Under the pieces are notes generated by a model. That model searched no databases. It was given only the letters and a program-made list of their open reading frames with translations, and was not told the origin of the DNA. A stretch of 64,000 nt of DNA from Peribacillus muralis. Lineage in GTDB: Bacteria > Bacillota > Bacilli > Bacillales > DSM-1321. The DNA lies in the NCBI RefSeq assembly GCF_001645685.2, contig NZ_CP017080.1:548001-612000 (forward strand). The letters are read 5' to 3'. The translations under genes and the position numbers were made by a program. Of this stretch, positions 1 to 8,946 are shown piece after piece (position 1 is the stretch's first letter; each line of letters opens with the position of its first letter).

Positions 1-174
1 GGCATGGCGGCCGTGTCCTTGGATACAGGTGTACCGGTTATCTTCGGTTTATTGACGACCGAGAGTATCGAGCAAGCCATCGAACGTGCCGGAACTAAAT
101 CTGGCAACAAAGGCTATGAAGCGGCTGTTAGTGCAATTGAAATGGCTAACCTTGGGAAGCTGATAGAGCAATAA
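1..174 (+). CDS. ribH: 6,7-dimethyl-8-ribityllumazine synthase, C-terminal part (window-truncated)
   Basis: The window opens inside this gene; 57 codons and a TAA are visible. The peptide contains [19 protein letters not shown] followed by a GNKG stretch and ends [14 protein letters not shown], which is the characteristic C-terminus of the RibH/RibE beta subunit. The enzyme condenses 5-amino-6-ribitylaminouracil with 3,4-dihydroxy-2-butanone 4-phosphate to make the direct riboflavin precursor. In bacilli it is the last structural gene of the rib operon, and the strong hairpin just after the stop fits an operon end. The upstream genes and any FMN riboswitch lie outside the window. Confidence 0.93.
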   Translation, partial: GMAAVSLDTGVPVIFGLLTTESIEQAIERAGTKSGNKGYEAAVSAIEMANLGKLIEQ

Positions 175-183
175 ATATCATTC

Positions 184-220
184 AGGAAAGCCGCAGGGAG
201 GATATCCCTGCGGCTTTCCT
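184..220 (+). terminator. Intrinsic terminator after ribH
   Basis: Perfect 16-bp inverted repeat (AGGAAAGCCGCAGGGA and its complement) around a 5-nt loop, starting 10 nt after the ribH stop. The T tract is short, so termination may rely mostly on the long stem. Confidence 0.75.
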
Positions 221-732
221 ATGAACATTTCCATAATATTCTGATTTTCGAAGCTCGCGGCAAATTCTTAAGTATTAGAACAGCAAAACAAACGATCAAT
301 CCCGTAGCGATTATCATGTTTTCGATAATCACTTACAGAGTCACACTATCCAATTTTCTAGGCATTCCCGGTAATCCTTTTTAAACGAAGAAATGGTCAC
401 GTTTTCTTCCTTATCTCATAAGAATTTGTTTCCATATTGATTCTGTCCGAAAGCATTATATCATTTGAATTGCTGTTGAGCGGAAGTCAGGTAAGGTCAC
501 TTAAACCTTAGAGGAATATTCAATTTCTAATTAATGGGTTTTTACTGCAAAATAGATCTGGATTGGGTAAACAAAGAATTTTTCGGTCGTTTATAAAAAA
601 ATACGCAAAAGCAACAGGTAATGAAAGCATTTTAAAATATGCGGACATGATTATGCTACAATTGTAAAGATTGCAATTGAAATTCATATCTTTAGGGAAA
701 AGTAAACTTATTAGTTATTAGGAGGGGTTTGT
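221..732. other. Non-coding gap ribH-nrnB
   Basis: No intact gene. Two open stretches look like possible relics. On the minus strand, about 219-333, a frame encodes a hydrophobic segment (ENMIIATGLIVCFAVLILK) without an acceptable start. On the plus strand, about 545-667, a frame ends KYADMIMLQL and also has no start. Neither can be assigned to a family by eye. Confidence 0.4.
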
Positions 733-1899
733 GTGTACCATCTCTTTACACATAATGATTTAGATGGAGTCGGCTGCGGCATTGTGGCTAAGCTGGCATT
801 CGGAGAAGAAGTAGTGGTTAGTTATAATTCAATCGGCCGGCTTAACCAGAACGTAGGAGCATTTCTGGAGCAGGCTAAAATTGAAGATACATTGATTGTT
901 ACCGATCTTTCGGTTGATGAAGATAACGAAAAGATGATTTCGCAGTTTGTTGAAGATGGAGGCAAGGCGCTGCTGATAGACCATCATAAGTCCGCACTGC
1001 ATTTGAACGAACATGACTGGGCATCCGTGACGGTCGAGCAGGAAGACGGTAAACAGACGGCAGCGACTTCATTGTTTTATCAGTATGCAATTGAAAACAA
1101 TCTGCTGGAGCCCTCAAGCATTGTAGCGGAATTTGTGGAATTGGTTCGTCAATACGATACATGGGAATGGGAAGTTAATAAAAATGCAACGGCAAAACGG
1201 TTAAATGACTTATTTTTCATGATTCCAATTGAGGAGTTTGAGATGAAAATCGCTCAAAAGCTTTCCACGGCCGAAAGCTTTACATTTGATGAAGTGGAGC
1301 AAACTCTTCTCAAAGTGGAAGAGAGTCGCGTCGATCGATACATAAACAGGAAGAAGAGAGAAGTTTATCAGGCTACTGTCGGCCCTCATACTGCTGGAGT
1401 GGTCCACGCCGAGTCATATCACTCGGAATTAGGCAATGAGCTATCGAAGGAATTCTCGCATTTGGATTATATCGCCATCCTGATGGTCGGAAGTAAAAGA
1501 ATCAGCTTCCGGACAATCCATGATGACATAGATGTTTCCGAGGTTGCCGGAAAGTACGATGGGGGAGGACATCAAAAAGCCGCCGGGTGCACCATGTCCG
1601 AGAAGGCATTCAGTCAATTCGTCGAAAAAACGTTCTTTGCCGATCCCTTGAAACGCGATGCTCACAAAAATCAATTGAATGTAAAAGAGTCCCCAGAGGG
1701 CTGTCTCTATTCGACGAGGGAAAAACAGGACATATTCATCTTTGAAGACGAGGAAGAGCAATGGATTGTTGAGATCAACGGAAAACAACTGAAAAAAGCG
1801 TTCGATACTTTTATGGAGGCGGAAAAATACATGAAGCGGAAATACGCGGCATGGCTGGCCCATGACGAAAGGTATGAAGAGTTCGTCAATAAAGGTTGA
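733..1899 (+). CDS. nrnB: DHH-family oligoribonuclease NrnB
   Basis: A 388-residue DHH/DHHA1 phosphoesterase resembling B. subtilis NrnB (YngD), which degrades short oligoribonucleotides (nano-RNA) in the cytoplasm. The N-terminal metal motif HNDLDG is at residues 7-12, the diagnostic DHH at about 83-85, and the C-terminal DHHA1 substrate-binding motif GGGHQKAAG near residues 276-284. The length fits NrnB (about 400) better than NrnA (about 310). The GTG start is chosen because an AGGAGGGG Shine-Dalgarno sits at 720-727. It is monocistronic, with its own terminator. Confidence 0.85.
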   Translation: MYHLFTHNDLDGVGCGIVAKLAFGEEVVVSYNSIGRLNQNVGAFLEQAKIEDTLIVTDLSVDEDNEKMISQFVEDGGKALLIDHHKSALHLNEHDWASVTVEQEDGKQTAATSLFYQYAIENNLLEPSSIVAEFVELVRQYDTWEWEVNKNATAKRLNDLFFMIPIEEFEMKIAQKLSTAESFTFDEVEQTLLKVEESRVDRYINRKKREVYQATVGPHTAGVVHAESYHSELGNELSKEFSHLDYIAILMVGSKRISFRTIHDDIDVSEVAGKYDGGGHQKAAGCTMSEKAFSQFVEKTFFADPLKRDAHKNQLNVKESPEGCLYSTREKQDIFIFEDEEEQWIVEINGKQLKKAFDTFMEAEKYMKRKYAAWLAHDERYEEFVNKG

Positions 1900-1904
1900 A
1901 TAAG

Positions 1905-1935
1905 AAAGCGGCTGTCCGAATGGGACAGCCGCTTT
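1905..1935 (+). terminator. Intrinsic terminator after nrnB
   Basis: 13-bp stem AAAGCGGCTGTCC / GGACAGCCGCTTT with a 5-nt loop, six nt after the stop. The A and T flanks allow use in both directions, so it may also end the convergent yihY-type gene. Confidence 0.8.
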
Positions 1936-1967
1936 TGCATGATTCTCCTATGAATATAGAATAGTGT

Positions 1968-2831
1968 TCACCTTTTAAGAGGGACGGGGTGTACAAGCGT
2001 ACGTGACTTTTTGTTTGGTATGTTTTTTTGATGAAGGATCGCATTGATCTCTCCTCCGACGACAAAAATCAGTCCACTTAAATACAGCCACAGCATCAAG
2101 ATGATGACCCCTCCCAAACTTCCATAAGTGGAGGAATAGTTGGCAAAGTTGCTGACATAGAAAGAAAATCCTATGGAGATCGCTAGCCAAAGTACTGTTG
2201 CGGTCAATGCACCAGGGAAGACATGTTTAATTGGAAAGCTCTTATTCGGGGCGAAGCGGTATAAAAAGGTAAGAACGAGTGCTATAACCACAACCGCTAT
2301 GACCCAGCGTAATAAGCTGAATAAGTTCTGCATTTCTTCCGGGATGGGAATGACTTGCTGTAATAGATCAATGATGATTTTCCCGAAAACTGGAAGTCCC
2401 AGCATAACGATGAATGCCACAACCAGGCCTAATGTCAAAGCAATCGAAATGAAACGGGCTTTAATGAAGTTCCTTGTTTCTTCGACATCATAAGCGATAT
2501 TCATGGAATGGATGAACGCGTTCATGCCATTTGAAGCGGACCATATTGAGGCAAGGAAACCAAAAGTCAGTAAACCGCCATTCCGTTCACTCAATATTTT
2601 AATGATATTTTCCTCGATGACTTCCATCGTTTCTGCAGGCATAAAGGTTTTGATCGTATCCAACGCCGTTTGAATATCGATATTCAGGTATGGCAATATG
2701 GACAGCAGTAATATGAGCAATGGAAATAGTGCGAGTAAGTAATAATATGCTTGTTCTGCTGCCAGTCCTGTGACACGATCTTCCTTTATTTCTTTGATAA
2801 GCTTTTTCGAAAACCTTATCGATTTATCCAT
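1968..2831 (-). CDS. YihY/BrkB family inner-membrane protein
   Basis: 287 residues with the YihY/BrkB (UPF0761) signature near the N-terminus, DRVTGLAAEQAYYYLLALFP, and about six membrane helices. The family pattern GSLGGVIILMLWLYLSGLI is near the C-terminus, followed by GGEINAIL. The function is unsettled. Older annotation as ribonuclease BN is wrong for this family, because RNase BN is an RNase Z. An AGGAGT site precedes the ATG. A second paralogue lies at 24039-24878 in the position of B. subtilis yfkH, so this copy is the accessory one. Confidence 0.82.
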   Translation of the reverse strand: MDKSIRFSKKLIKEIKEDRVTGLAAEQAYYYLLALFPLLILLLSILPYLNIDIQTALDTIKTFMPAETMEVIEENIIKILSERNGGLLTFGFLASIWSASNGMNAFIHSMNIAYDVEETRNFIKARFISIALTLGLVVAFIVMLGLPVFGKIIIDLLQQVIPIPEEMQNLFSLLRWVIAVVVIALVLTFLYRFAPNKSFPIKHVFPGALTATVLWLAISIGFSFYVSNFANYSSTYGSLGGVIILMLWLYLSGLIFVVGGEINAILHQKNIPNKKSRTLVHPVPLKR

Positions 2832-2984
2832 CTGGGAATCACTCCTGACTAGTTACTTAGTTTATCTGCTTCTTTTCCCTTTGTTGCGAAAAGTTAATCC
2901 CTATATTAAAAGAAATTGTATGTTTTTTCGGAACGGTATATGATCTTGCATGGTTAGGGTTTATCCGTTTAATTTCCATTGCAC

Positions 2985-3140
2985 GGAAAAAGGGATTCAG
3001 ATTACCCGCAGTTTTGCTGGATGTAGACTGGCCGTGCCGTTGTACTGCCGACACTTGGCTTTCCAGAGGCGGCCGGTGAGCCGCCTTTAAACCGCTTTTC
3101 CGCAGGATTCTCGCGCCTTCCGCTTCATTCCAATTCATGT
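2985..3140 (-). repeat. Decayed copy of a dispersed Bacillus intergenic repeat
   Basis: Read on the minus strand it shows the order AAGCGGAAGGCGCGAGAATC, CTGCGGAAAAGCGG, a GC-rich hairpin (GGCGGCTCACCGGCCGCC), and GGAAAGCCAAGTGTCGGCAG. This follows the common intergenic element of Bacillus genomes (GAGACTCCTGCGGGAAAAGCG ... CCTGGAGCGGAAATCAACG type). The family match is from memory. A 102-codon minus-strand frame at 2857-3165 runs through it and is judged an artefact of the element. Confidence 0.6.
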
Positions 3141-3165
3141 GAGAATGAAGCCGGAATATGATCAT

Positions 3166-3477
3166 GGGCCACCCCCTCGTACCAGAACAGAGCGAAAGTG
3201 CAGGAAAAGGAAATCAACCAAAGATAAAAAGGATAATGAATATTTAAAATCTGCTTTAACCTCAAAAACTATCTTGGCGCTCTAAACAGACGAACAGCTG
3301 CACAAAAAAGGAAGAAAACGAGCTGGAATTGCGTTAAGAAAAGGCGTTGAACAGATGAAAACTGAATCAACAGGGTAATCTTAAAGCAGGGTTACGCCTC
3401 TTTTTGTGGAATAGATAGTTAAGTAGCATTATCAAATTTAAAAATTATGTGTTGGTGACATGAAAGGGGGAGTATAG
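3166..3477. other. Intergenic region, nothing recognised
   Basis: AT-rich sequence upstream of the esterase gene. No gene, hairpin with a T tract or convincing promoter was recognised, apart from the Shine-Dalgarno at its right edge that serves the short leader ORF. Confidence 0.4.
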
Positions 3478-3513
3478 ATGCGTTTCATTCAAGCTATACT
3501 GTTAAAAAAGTGA
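3478..3513 (+). CDS. Putative 11-residue leader peptide
   Basis: ATG to TGA encodes MRFIQAILLKK. It is preceded by an unusually strong Shine-Dalgarno (AAAGGGGGAG, 5 nt before the ATG) and ends 10 nt before the esterase start. Its last bases overlap the weaker GAGG site used by that gene. This suggests translational coupling, or a relic of an earlier start now out of frame. No homology can be claimed. Confidence 0.35.
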   Translation: MRFIQAILLKK

Positions 3514-3523
3514 GGTTACTTCT

Positions 3524-4411
3524 ATGTTCACTACAATTATTGCAAAATTACTGCGTCTCCTCCCCAATGAAGCAAAGAAAACACCTATGATTCCACTGCA
3601 ACAAGTAAAAATGAAAAAAAATGTGCTAGTAGAGACATCTGTTCAACGTACTTATCTATCTTTATATTATCCTCTGGAAGCAATACAGGAAAAGCTCCCT
3701 GTTTACATCAACTTCCATGGCGGAGCGTTCATAATGAATGAAAAGGAGATGGATGACCCTTATTGCCGCTTCTTGGCCAATCAGGCAGAATGTGTCGTTC
3801 TTAATGTCGATTATGCCAAAGCACCGGAGTACCCGTTTCCCAAACCGATTGAACAGGGCTATGACATTATTCAATGGGTGAAGGGAAGAGCTGATGATTT
3901 GAATATAGATGCGGGTAAAATCATGGTTGGCGGACAAAGTTCAGGTGCAAATATCGCAGCAGCTATTTGTCTCTACCTTGAAGAGAAAGGGGACGATCAG
4001 CCGCTGCTCCAAGTGCTATCCTGTCCGATGCTGGATTTTGTCACCCCGCATGGAGATAAACCAGAACGAGATAAGTGGCGTTCCCGATACCCTCAAGTTG
4101 CCCATTTTATAAATATGTGTTACGTACCCAACAAGGAATTGGCAGGGCATCCTCACGCTTCCCCTGTTCGTGCTGAGATCAGTGACCGCTTAGCTTCTGC
4201 TCTTATCCTCATAGCGGAGTACGACGCATTTAGACCAGAAGCCGAATGCTATGCTGAGAAATTAAAAGCAGCAGGGATAAACGTTCAAGATGTGCTATTC
4301 AAGGACTGTTCTCATGCTTTTACCCATCTAGGCCCAAAAGAAAGAGCTGAAGAGGCTTGGCAGCTGATCGCATGGAAAATCAAAGAAGTGATGGAATCCT
4401 TTGAAAATTGA
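3524..4411 (+). CDS. Alpha/beta hydrolase, hormone-sensitive-lipase type esterase
   Basis: 295 residues with the HSL-family oxyanion motif HGGAF (about residue 66), the nucleophile elbow GGQSSGAN (Ser about 140), a late Asp in AEYDAFRPE and the catalytic His in CSHAFTHLG. Such enzymes hydrolyse carboxyl esters of short to medium acyl chains in the cytoplasm; the natural substrate is not evident. It stands immediately upstream of the carotenoid operon on the same strand. About 185 nt and no obvious terminator separate them, so read-through into crtM is possible. A role in carotenoid ester turnover would be speculation. Confidence 0.8.
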   Translation: MFTTIIAKLLRLLPNEAKKTPMIPLQQVKMKKNVLVETSVQRTYLSLYYPLEAIQEKLPVYINFHGGAFIMNEKEMDDPYCRFLANQAECVVLNVDYAKAPEYPFPKPIEQGYDIIQWVKGRADDLNIDAGKIMVGGQSSGANIAAAICLYLEEKGDDQPLLQVLSCPMLDFVTPHGDKPERDKWRSRYPQVAHFINMCYVPNKELAGHPHASPVRAEISDRLASALILIAEYDAFRPEAECYAEKLKAAGINVQDVLFKDCSHAFTHLGPKERAEEAWQLIAWKIKEVMESFEN

Positions 4412-4597
4412 AACACTTCCTCCGTTGTTCCTTCCTTATATAATGTTTCAGCACATTCAAGTTTTTTTTTGAGGGAACCAGGACTTAAAATAAGTTTTAA
4501 GGATACAGACTTGGTGGCAGTAGATAAAAATATACGTACCCAATCGGCACTTTATTATATTTCAATGATCTGCATAATAGATCAGAAGGAGATGGAT

Positions 4598-5494
4598 ATG
4601 GATAAAGAGCAAAGGCAAGCAGATTTTGATCATTGTGAAAGAATCATAAAGAAACATTCCAAAATCTTTTACTATGCATTTTCACAGCTCCCTAGTGAAA
4701 AAGCAAAAGCCGTTTATGCCATCTATGCTTTTTGCAGGACCGCAGATGAGTGTGCAGATGGAAGCCAGTCATCCAAGAAAAAGGTTCAGTTGCTGAGACA
4801 ATTAAAGAAAGAACTTGATTTGTTCAATGAACATGAGGAATTGGATAAACCATTATGGCGCGCACTCAGACATGTATTTAATACGTATGATATGGATATC
4901 GGCCCATTTTATGACCAGCTGACTGGGCAATCCATGGATTTGACATTTACACCCCCGAAAACAATGGAAGAACTGGAAAGGTACAGTTACTATGTAGCTG
5001 GGTCTGTTGGTTTAATGCTTGTTCCTGTCATCGCTTCGGGATCTTCTGCGGAATTGCATTCATCAGTGATAAGTCTTGGCGTTGCCATGCAAATAACGAA
5101 TATCCTGCGTGATATCGGAGAAGATTACCGTGAGAAAAACCGCATCTATCTACCCGAAGACGGACTAACCCATGTCCACTATTCACATCATGATTTACAT
5201 AACGGCACGATCAATGAAAATTTCATCGAACTATGGGAAAAGCTTGCTGCTCGAGCTGAGTCATTATATAGCAAGTTCTTGTTCAACATAGAGCTGTTGG
5301 ATCCAGATAGCCGCATACCCGTCTATCTGTCGGCCCACGTTTACAGAGGCATACTTGACGCTGTGCGAAACAATGGATATCAGTGTCTAACTAAACGAAA
5401 CTATGTTACAAAAGCAAAAATGGCTCAGATCAATGCTGCAGCCAACAACGCCTTTGGTTTGAGGGAAGGAGATGCATTTACAGTTGAAAAATAA
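4598..5494 (+). CDS. crtM: Dehydrosqualene (4,4'-diapophytoene) synthase
   Basis: Squalene/phytoene synthase family. It joins two farnesyl diphosphates head to head to form the C30 carotenoid precursor. The first Asp-rich motif is seen in [11 protein letters not shown] and the second in [19 protein letters not shown], both binding Mg-diphosphate. From 4598 the protein is 298 residues, close to S. aureus CrtM (287). The frame stays open upstream to 4469, but AGAAGGAG at 4584-4591 places the start at 4598 (MDKEQ). It is the first gene of a six-gene operon and its end overlaps crtP by 23 nt. Confidence 0.9.
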   Translation: MDKEQRQADFDHCERIIKKHSKIFYYAFSQLPSEKAKAVYAIYAFCRTADECADGSQSSKKKVQLLRQLKKELDLFNEHEELDKPLWRALRHVFNTYDMDIGPFYDQLTGQSMDLTFTPPKTMEELERYSYYVAGSVGLMLVPVIASGSSAELHSSVISLGVAMQITNILRDIGEDYREKNRIYLPEDGLTHVHYSHHDLHNGTINENFIELWEKLAARAESLYSKFLFNIELLDPDSRIPVYLSAHVYRGILDAVRNNGYQCLTKRNYVTKAKMAQINAAANNAFGLREGDAFTVEK

Positions 5495-6980
5495 AAACGT
5501 AATCATCATCGGAGGCGGACTCGGTGGACTGTCAGCTGCCATTTCACTTGCGCAAGCAGGATACGATGTCTCCTTATATGAGAAAAACGACCACATTGGA
5601 GGAAAATTGAACCGGCTGGATCAAGATGGCTTTGGTTTTGATCTTGGGCCATCCATCCTGACGATGCCCCAGATATTTGAACGATTATTTACCGCCAGTG
5701 GAAAATCCATGAAGGATTACGTCCCGATTGAAAAGCTGGATCATCAATGGCGCTCCTTTTTCCCTAATGGAAATGTCATTGACTTATATGAAGATCTGAA
5801 CGAAATGCAAGAGAAGAACCCAGCCCTGAGTGAAAATGATATGCGTGAATATCAAGATCTGCTTCACTATTCGAAAAGACTTTATGATATGACGGATAAA
5901 GTCTATTTTCAGCAAGGCGTTGATACGACGAGACAAATCATGAAACATACTGGTTTGTTCACTGCTTTGAAGAACTTTGATCTGTTTTCAACGGTTCATG
6001 GAGCCATTAATAAACGGATCAGTAATGAGGAGCTCCGCGTGATGCTCTCCTATTTTATCAAGTACGTGGGTTCTTCCCCTTACGATGCACCGGCCGTGTT
6101 GAATATGATGATCTACATGCAGCATGACCAGGGTGTATGGTATGTACCCGGCGGTTTGCACAATCTTGCCAGTGGCCTGGTGAAGCTGGCTGAGGAAGTG
6201 GGCGTTACCTTCCATTTGGGAAGGCAAATCGTAAAACTGGAAAAAAAGAATGGCAAAGTTAACGCAGCCGTTTTGGAAGACGGTACAAAACTAACAGCAG
6301 ATTATTTTGTTTCCAATATGGAAGTCATACCGGTTTACGAACGTTTACTTAAAGAAGATAGCCATTATGTAAAAAAACTGAAAAAGAAATTCGAGCCTGC
6401 CAGTTCGGGACTTGTGATGCATTTGGGAGTGAAAAAGAGCTATCCGCAGCTGCGCCATCATAATTTCTTTTTCGCAGAAAATATGAAGCAGCAAATGCAA
6501 TCGATCTTCCATCGCCATGAGCTGCCGGACGACCCGGTCATTTATTTGGTCAATGTCAATAAGACGGACCCGACACAAGCTCCTGCAGGATATGAAAATA
6601 TAAAAGTACTGCCCCATATTCCCTATATTCGGGATCAACAACCTTATACACAGCAGGATTATGAACAATTCTCTGAGCGGGTCTTGATCAAGTTGGAAAA
6701 AATGGGGCTGCATGACTTACGGGATAATATAGTCACAAAGGATGTATGGACGCCGGAAGATATCAGAAGGATGTATGGCTCCGACCGCGGTGCGATTTAT
6801 GGAACGGTGTCAGACCGCAAGAAGAATAAAGGATTTAAGCATCCGAAACAGAGCGAACTCTACGATAATCTATATTTTGTCGGCGGAACGGTAAACCCCG
6901 GCGGCGGAATGCCAATGGTTACCTTAAGTGGTCAGCTTGTAAGCGAGAAAATTGTTCAGAGGGATGTATCCAATGCCTGA
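5472..6980 (+). CDS. crtP: Diaponeurosporene/diapolycopene oxidase (CrtP, CrtNb-type)
   Basis: 502-residue FAD-dependent carotenoid desaturase-family flavoprotein. The N-terminal dinucleotide-binding motif is [12 protein letters not shown], and the C-terminal family signature ends [15 protein letters not shown]. It resembles S. aureus CrtP rather than CrtN in [24 protein letters not shown] and NMEVIP. CrtP-type enzymes oxidise the terminal methyl group of the C30 polyene to an aldehyde. AAGGAG abuts the ATG at 5472, leaving almost no spacing; TTG at 5484 is an alternative start. Translational coupling with crtM is likely from the overlap. Confidence 0.86.
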   Translation: MHLQLKNKNVIIIGGGLGGLSAAISLAQAGYDVSLYEKNDHIGGKLNRLDQDGFGFDLGPSILTMPQIFERLFTASGKSMKDYVPIEKLDHQWRSFFPNGNVIDLYEDLNEMQEKNPALSENDMREYQDLLHYSKRLYDMTDKVYFQQGVDTTRQIMKHTGLFTALKNFDLFSTVHGAINKRISNEELRVMLSYFIKYVGSSPYDAPAVLNMMIYMQHDQGVWYVPGGLHNLASGLVKLAEEVGVTFHLGRQIVKLEKKNGKVNAAVLEDGTKLTADYFVSNMEVIPVYERLLKEDSHYVKKLKKKFEPASSGLVMHLGVKKSYPQLRHHNFFFAENMKQQMQSIFHRHELPDDPVIYLVNVNKTDPTQAPAGYENIKVLPHIPYIRDQQPYTQQDYEQFSERVLIKLEKMGLHDLRDNIVTKDVWTPEDIRRMYGSDRGAIYGTVSDRKKNKGFKHPKQSELYDNLYFVGGTVNPGGGMPMVTLSGQLVSEKIVQRDVSNA

Positions 6981-8370
6981 CAATGACGGTCATTTTCTTA
7001 AAACATTACCGGAAAGGCAGAGAGAGGATCTATTTTCCAGTGCCGACCTTTCAGTTGAAACGCGTAAAAAAAAGCTATTGAAGCTGAAGACCATTCTTTT
7101 GGAGCATGAAACGGCATTCATTCAAGCCCTTTATTCAGATTTGGGAAGACCGCCATTCGAAACCATTTCTTCTGAAATTACAGTTTTATTAAATGAAATC
7201 GATTATGTATGCAAGCATTTAGCAAAATGGAGCAGGCCTGTTCGGTCCAGATATCTAAAATTTGGATATGTGGAATCAATCAAAAGAATGAGGCATCCAT
7301 ACGGGAGTATACTCATCATTAGTTCGTGGAATTATCCGCTCCAGCTTGCATTGATGCCTGCCATCGGAGCGATAGCCAGCGGAAACCGATGTGTGATCAA
7401 ACCATCCGAACATGCACCGGCAACTGGTGAACTGCTTAGAGAGGTCATTAATCACGTATTTCCTCCCGAACAATTAACAGTTGTTACAGGAGATGCTCAG
7501 ACCGCCAGCCTATTGACTTCATCACCTTTTGACCTGATTTTTTTCACAGGCAGTCAGCAGACAGGAAAAGCGGTAGCGCGGCAGGCGGGCAGCCAACTCA
7601 CTCCGGTGATACTGGAACTCGGCGGCAAAAACCCCTGTATCATGGATGAAACAGGCTTTTCAAAGGCTTCAATCCAGCAAATCATTTGGGGGAAGTTTCT
7701 TAATGCAGGACAAACCTGTATTGCGCCGGACACACTTTTTGTCCATCAGTCCATTTACGAAAAAACACTTTCTGAAATATCGGCTTCGCTTTCGGCTTTC
7801 TACGGAGATCGACCCCAGGAAAGCGCTGATTATGGTAGGATTTGTAACGATGCACATTTTCAGAAGGTGGTTGATTTAATCGGGAAAGGGGATGTCTGGC
7901 ATGGCGGGCAGTATGATAGGAACGATCGGTTCATTGAACCAACGGTGGTTACTAATTTGAAACCGGGGAGTTCCATCTTTCAGGAAGAGATATTTGGCCC
8001 TGTACTCCCTGTCATTCCATATACAGACATAAGAACATTATTATCGAGTGATATGATACAACGTGATGCACTAACAGGATATATATTCAGTAAAGACAAT
8101 AAACAAATCCTGCAGTTCACGGAACACATGAAGTCACCAACCATTAGCGTCAATCAAGTGATACATCATGCTGCGAATCCCCATGTCGCATTTGGAGGGA
8201 TTGGAAGAAGTGGATACGGTGCATATCATGGAAAGACTGGTTTTCTAGCCTTCAGTTATGATAAAACAGATTACAAAGCATATCATTACATCCATGTTCA
8301 AGGTAAATTCCCGCCTTATTCCGATAGAAATATGAAGTTATTGAAGAAGTTAAGAAAGTGGCTGTTGTAA
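6973..8370 (+). CDS. aldH: Diapo-carotenoid aldehyde dehydrogenase
   Basis: A 465-residue class 3-like aldehyde dehydrogenase. The cofactor region has SSWNYPLQL, the active-site Glu lies in [11 protein letters not shown], and the catalytic Cys in [12 protein letters not shown]. The C-terminal tail is hydrophobic or basic, as in membrane-associated fatty-aldehyde dehydrogenases. Its position between crtP and crtO indicates it oxidises diaponeurosporenal or diapolycopenal to the carboxylic acid, the step that needs an unlinked aldH in S. aureus. The start at 6973 is set by AGAGGG at 6958-6963; upstream in-frame starts at 6952 and 6964 have poor spacing. Confidence 0.85.
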   Translation: MPDNDGHFLKTLPERQREDLFSSADLSVETRKKKLLKLKTILLEHETAFIQALYSDLGRPPFETISSEITVLLNEIDYVCKHLAKWSRPVRSRYLKFGYVESIKRMRHPYGSILIISSWNYPLQLALMPAIGAIASGNRCVIKPSEHAPATGELLREVINHVFPPEQLTVVTGDAQTASLLTSSPFDLIFFTGSQQTGKAVARQAGSQLTPVILELGGKNPCIMDETGFSKASIQQIIWGKFLNAGQTCIAPDTLFVHQSIYEKTLSEISASLSAFYGDRPQESADYGRICNDAHFQKVVDLIGKGDVWHGGQYDRNDRFIEPTVVTNLKPGSSIFQEEIFGPVLPVIPYTDIRTLLSSDMIQRDALTGYIFSKDNKQILQFTEHMKSPTISVNQVIHHAANPHVAFGGIGRSGYGAYHGKTGFLAFSYDKTDYKAYHYIHVQGKFPPYSDRNMKLLKKLRKWLL

Positions 8371-8427
8371 TTAGGAATCATAGCACACGATGTTACCTGT
8401 GAAGCATAGAAAATGAGGGGAATTAAC

Positions 8428-8913
8428 ATGATTGTTTCATTTCCTAACCATTGGATCATTATCATTGACATTTTAGCATGGACATTTTTTCATTTGTCCA
8501 TTTCTGCGATTTGTTTGAAACTGCCTTTAGTATGGTTTCTGAGAGATCACTTTTGGTTTCAGATTTTCTCTTGGGAAAAATCCGGAGAATTGTGGCAGCG
8601 TTTATTCCGGGTAAAAAGATGGAAAGGCTATATTATAGATGGCACGATTTTTCTTAAAAAGGGTTACAGTAAAAAGGGCTTACATGGCATCGGGTTGAGG
8701 GACTTGACGATATTTGCTGCGGAAACAAAACGTGCGGAATTCACACATTGGCTCTCCATTTTGCCTGCTCCGTTGTTCTTCTTGTGGAATCCAGTATGGG
8801 CGGGCTGGGTGATGATCTTGTATGCCCTTGTATTCAACCTTCCCATTATCGTTGTTCAGCGCTACAATCGCGGGCGTATTACTGCCATTACTTCAAAATT
8901 TGTTAAGAAATGA
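8428..8913 (+). CDS. crtO: Glycosyl-4,4'-diaponeurosporenoate acyltransferase (CrtO)
   Basis: 161 residues with three to four membrane helices and the CrtO-family core FRVKRWKGYIIDG, followed by a LRDLTIFAAETKRAEFTHW-type block. The S. aureus homologue esterifies the C6 hydroxyl of the glucose in glycosyl diaponeurosporenoate with a branched fatty acid, the last step to staphyloxanthin. GAGGGG at 8415-8420 supports ATG 8428 rather than the upstream ATG 8413. It lies in the crt operon between aldH and crtN. Confidence 0.82.
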   Translation: MIVSFPNHWIIIIDILAWTFFHLSISAICLKLPLVWFLRDHFWFQIFSWEKSGELWQRLFRVKRWKGYIIDGTIFLKKGYSKKGLHGIGLRDLTIFAAETKRAEFTHWLSILPAPLFFLWNPVWAGWVMILYALVFNLPIIVVQRYNRGRITAITSKFVKK

Positions 8914-8946
8914 AGCGGCATACTGTAAGGAAATGAGGGAATGTAC

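Noticed and set aside
1968..2831. Annotation as ribonuclease BN
   Set aside because: YihY/BrkB proteins were once given this name, but RNase BN activity belongs to RNase Z; the protein is an integral membrane protein.
2857..3165. 102-codon minus-strand ORF
   Set aside because: It coincides with a decayed intergenic repeat, lacks a good start signal and has composition unlike a protein.
4439..4444. TATAAT as the crt operon promoter
   Set aside because: A -35 element at acceptable spacing could not be found, so a promoter was not called.
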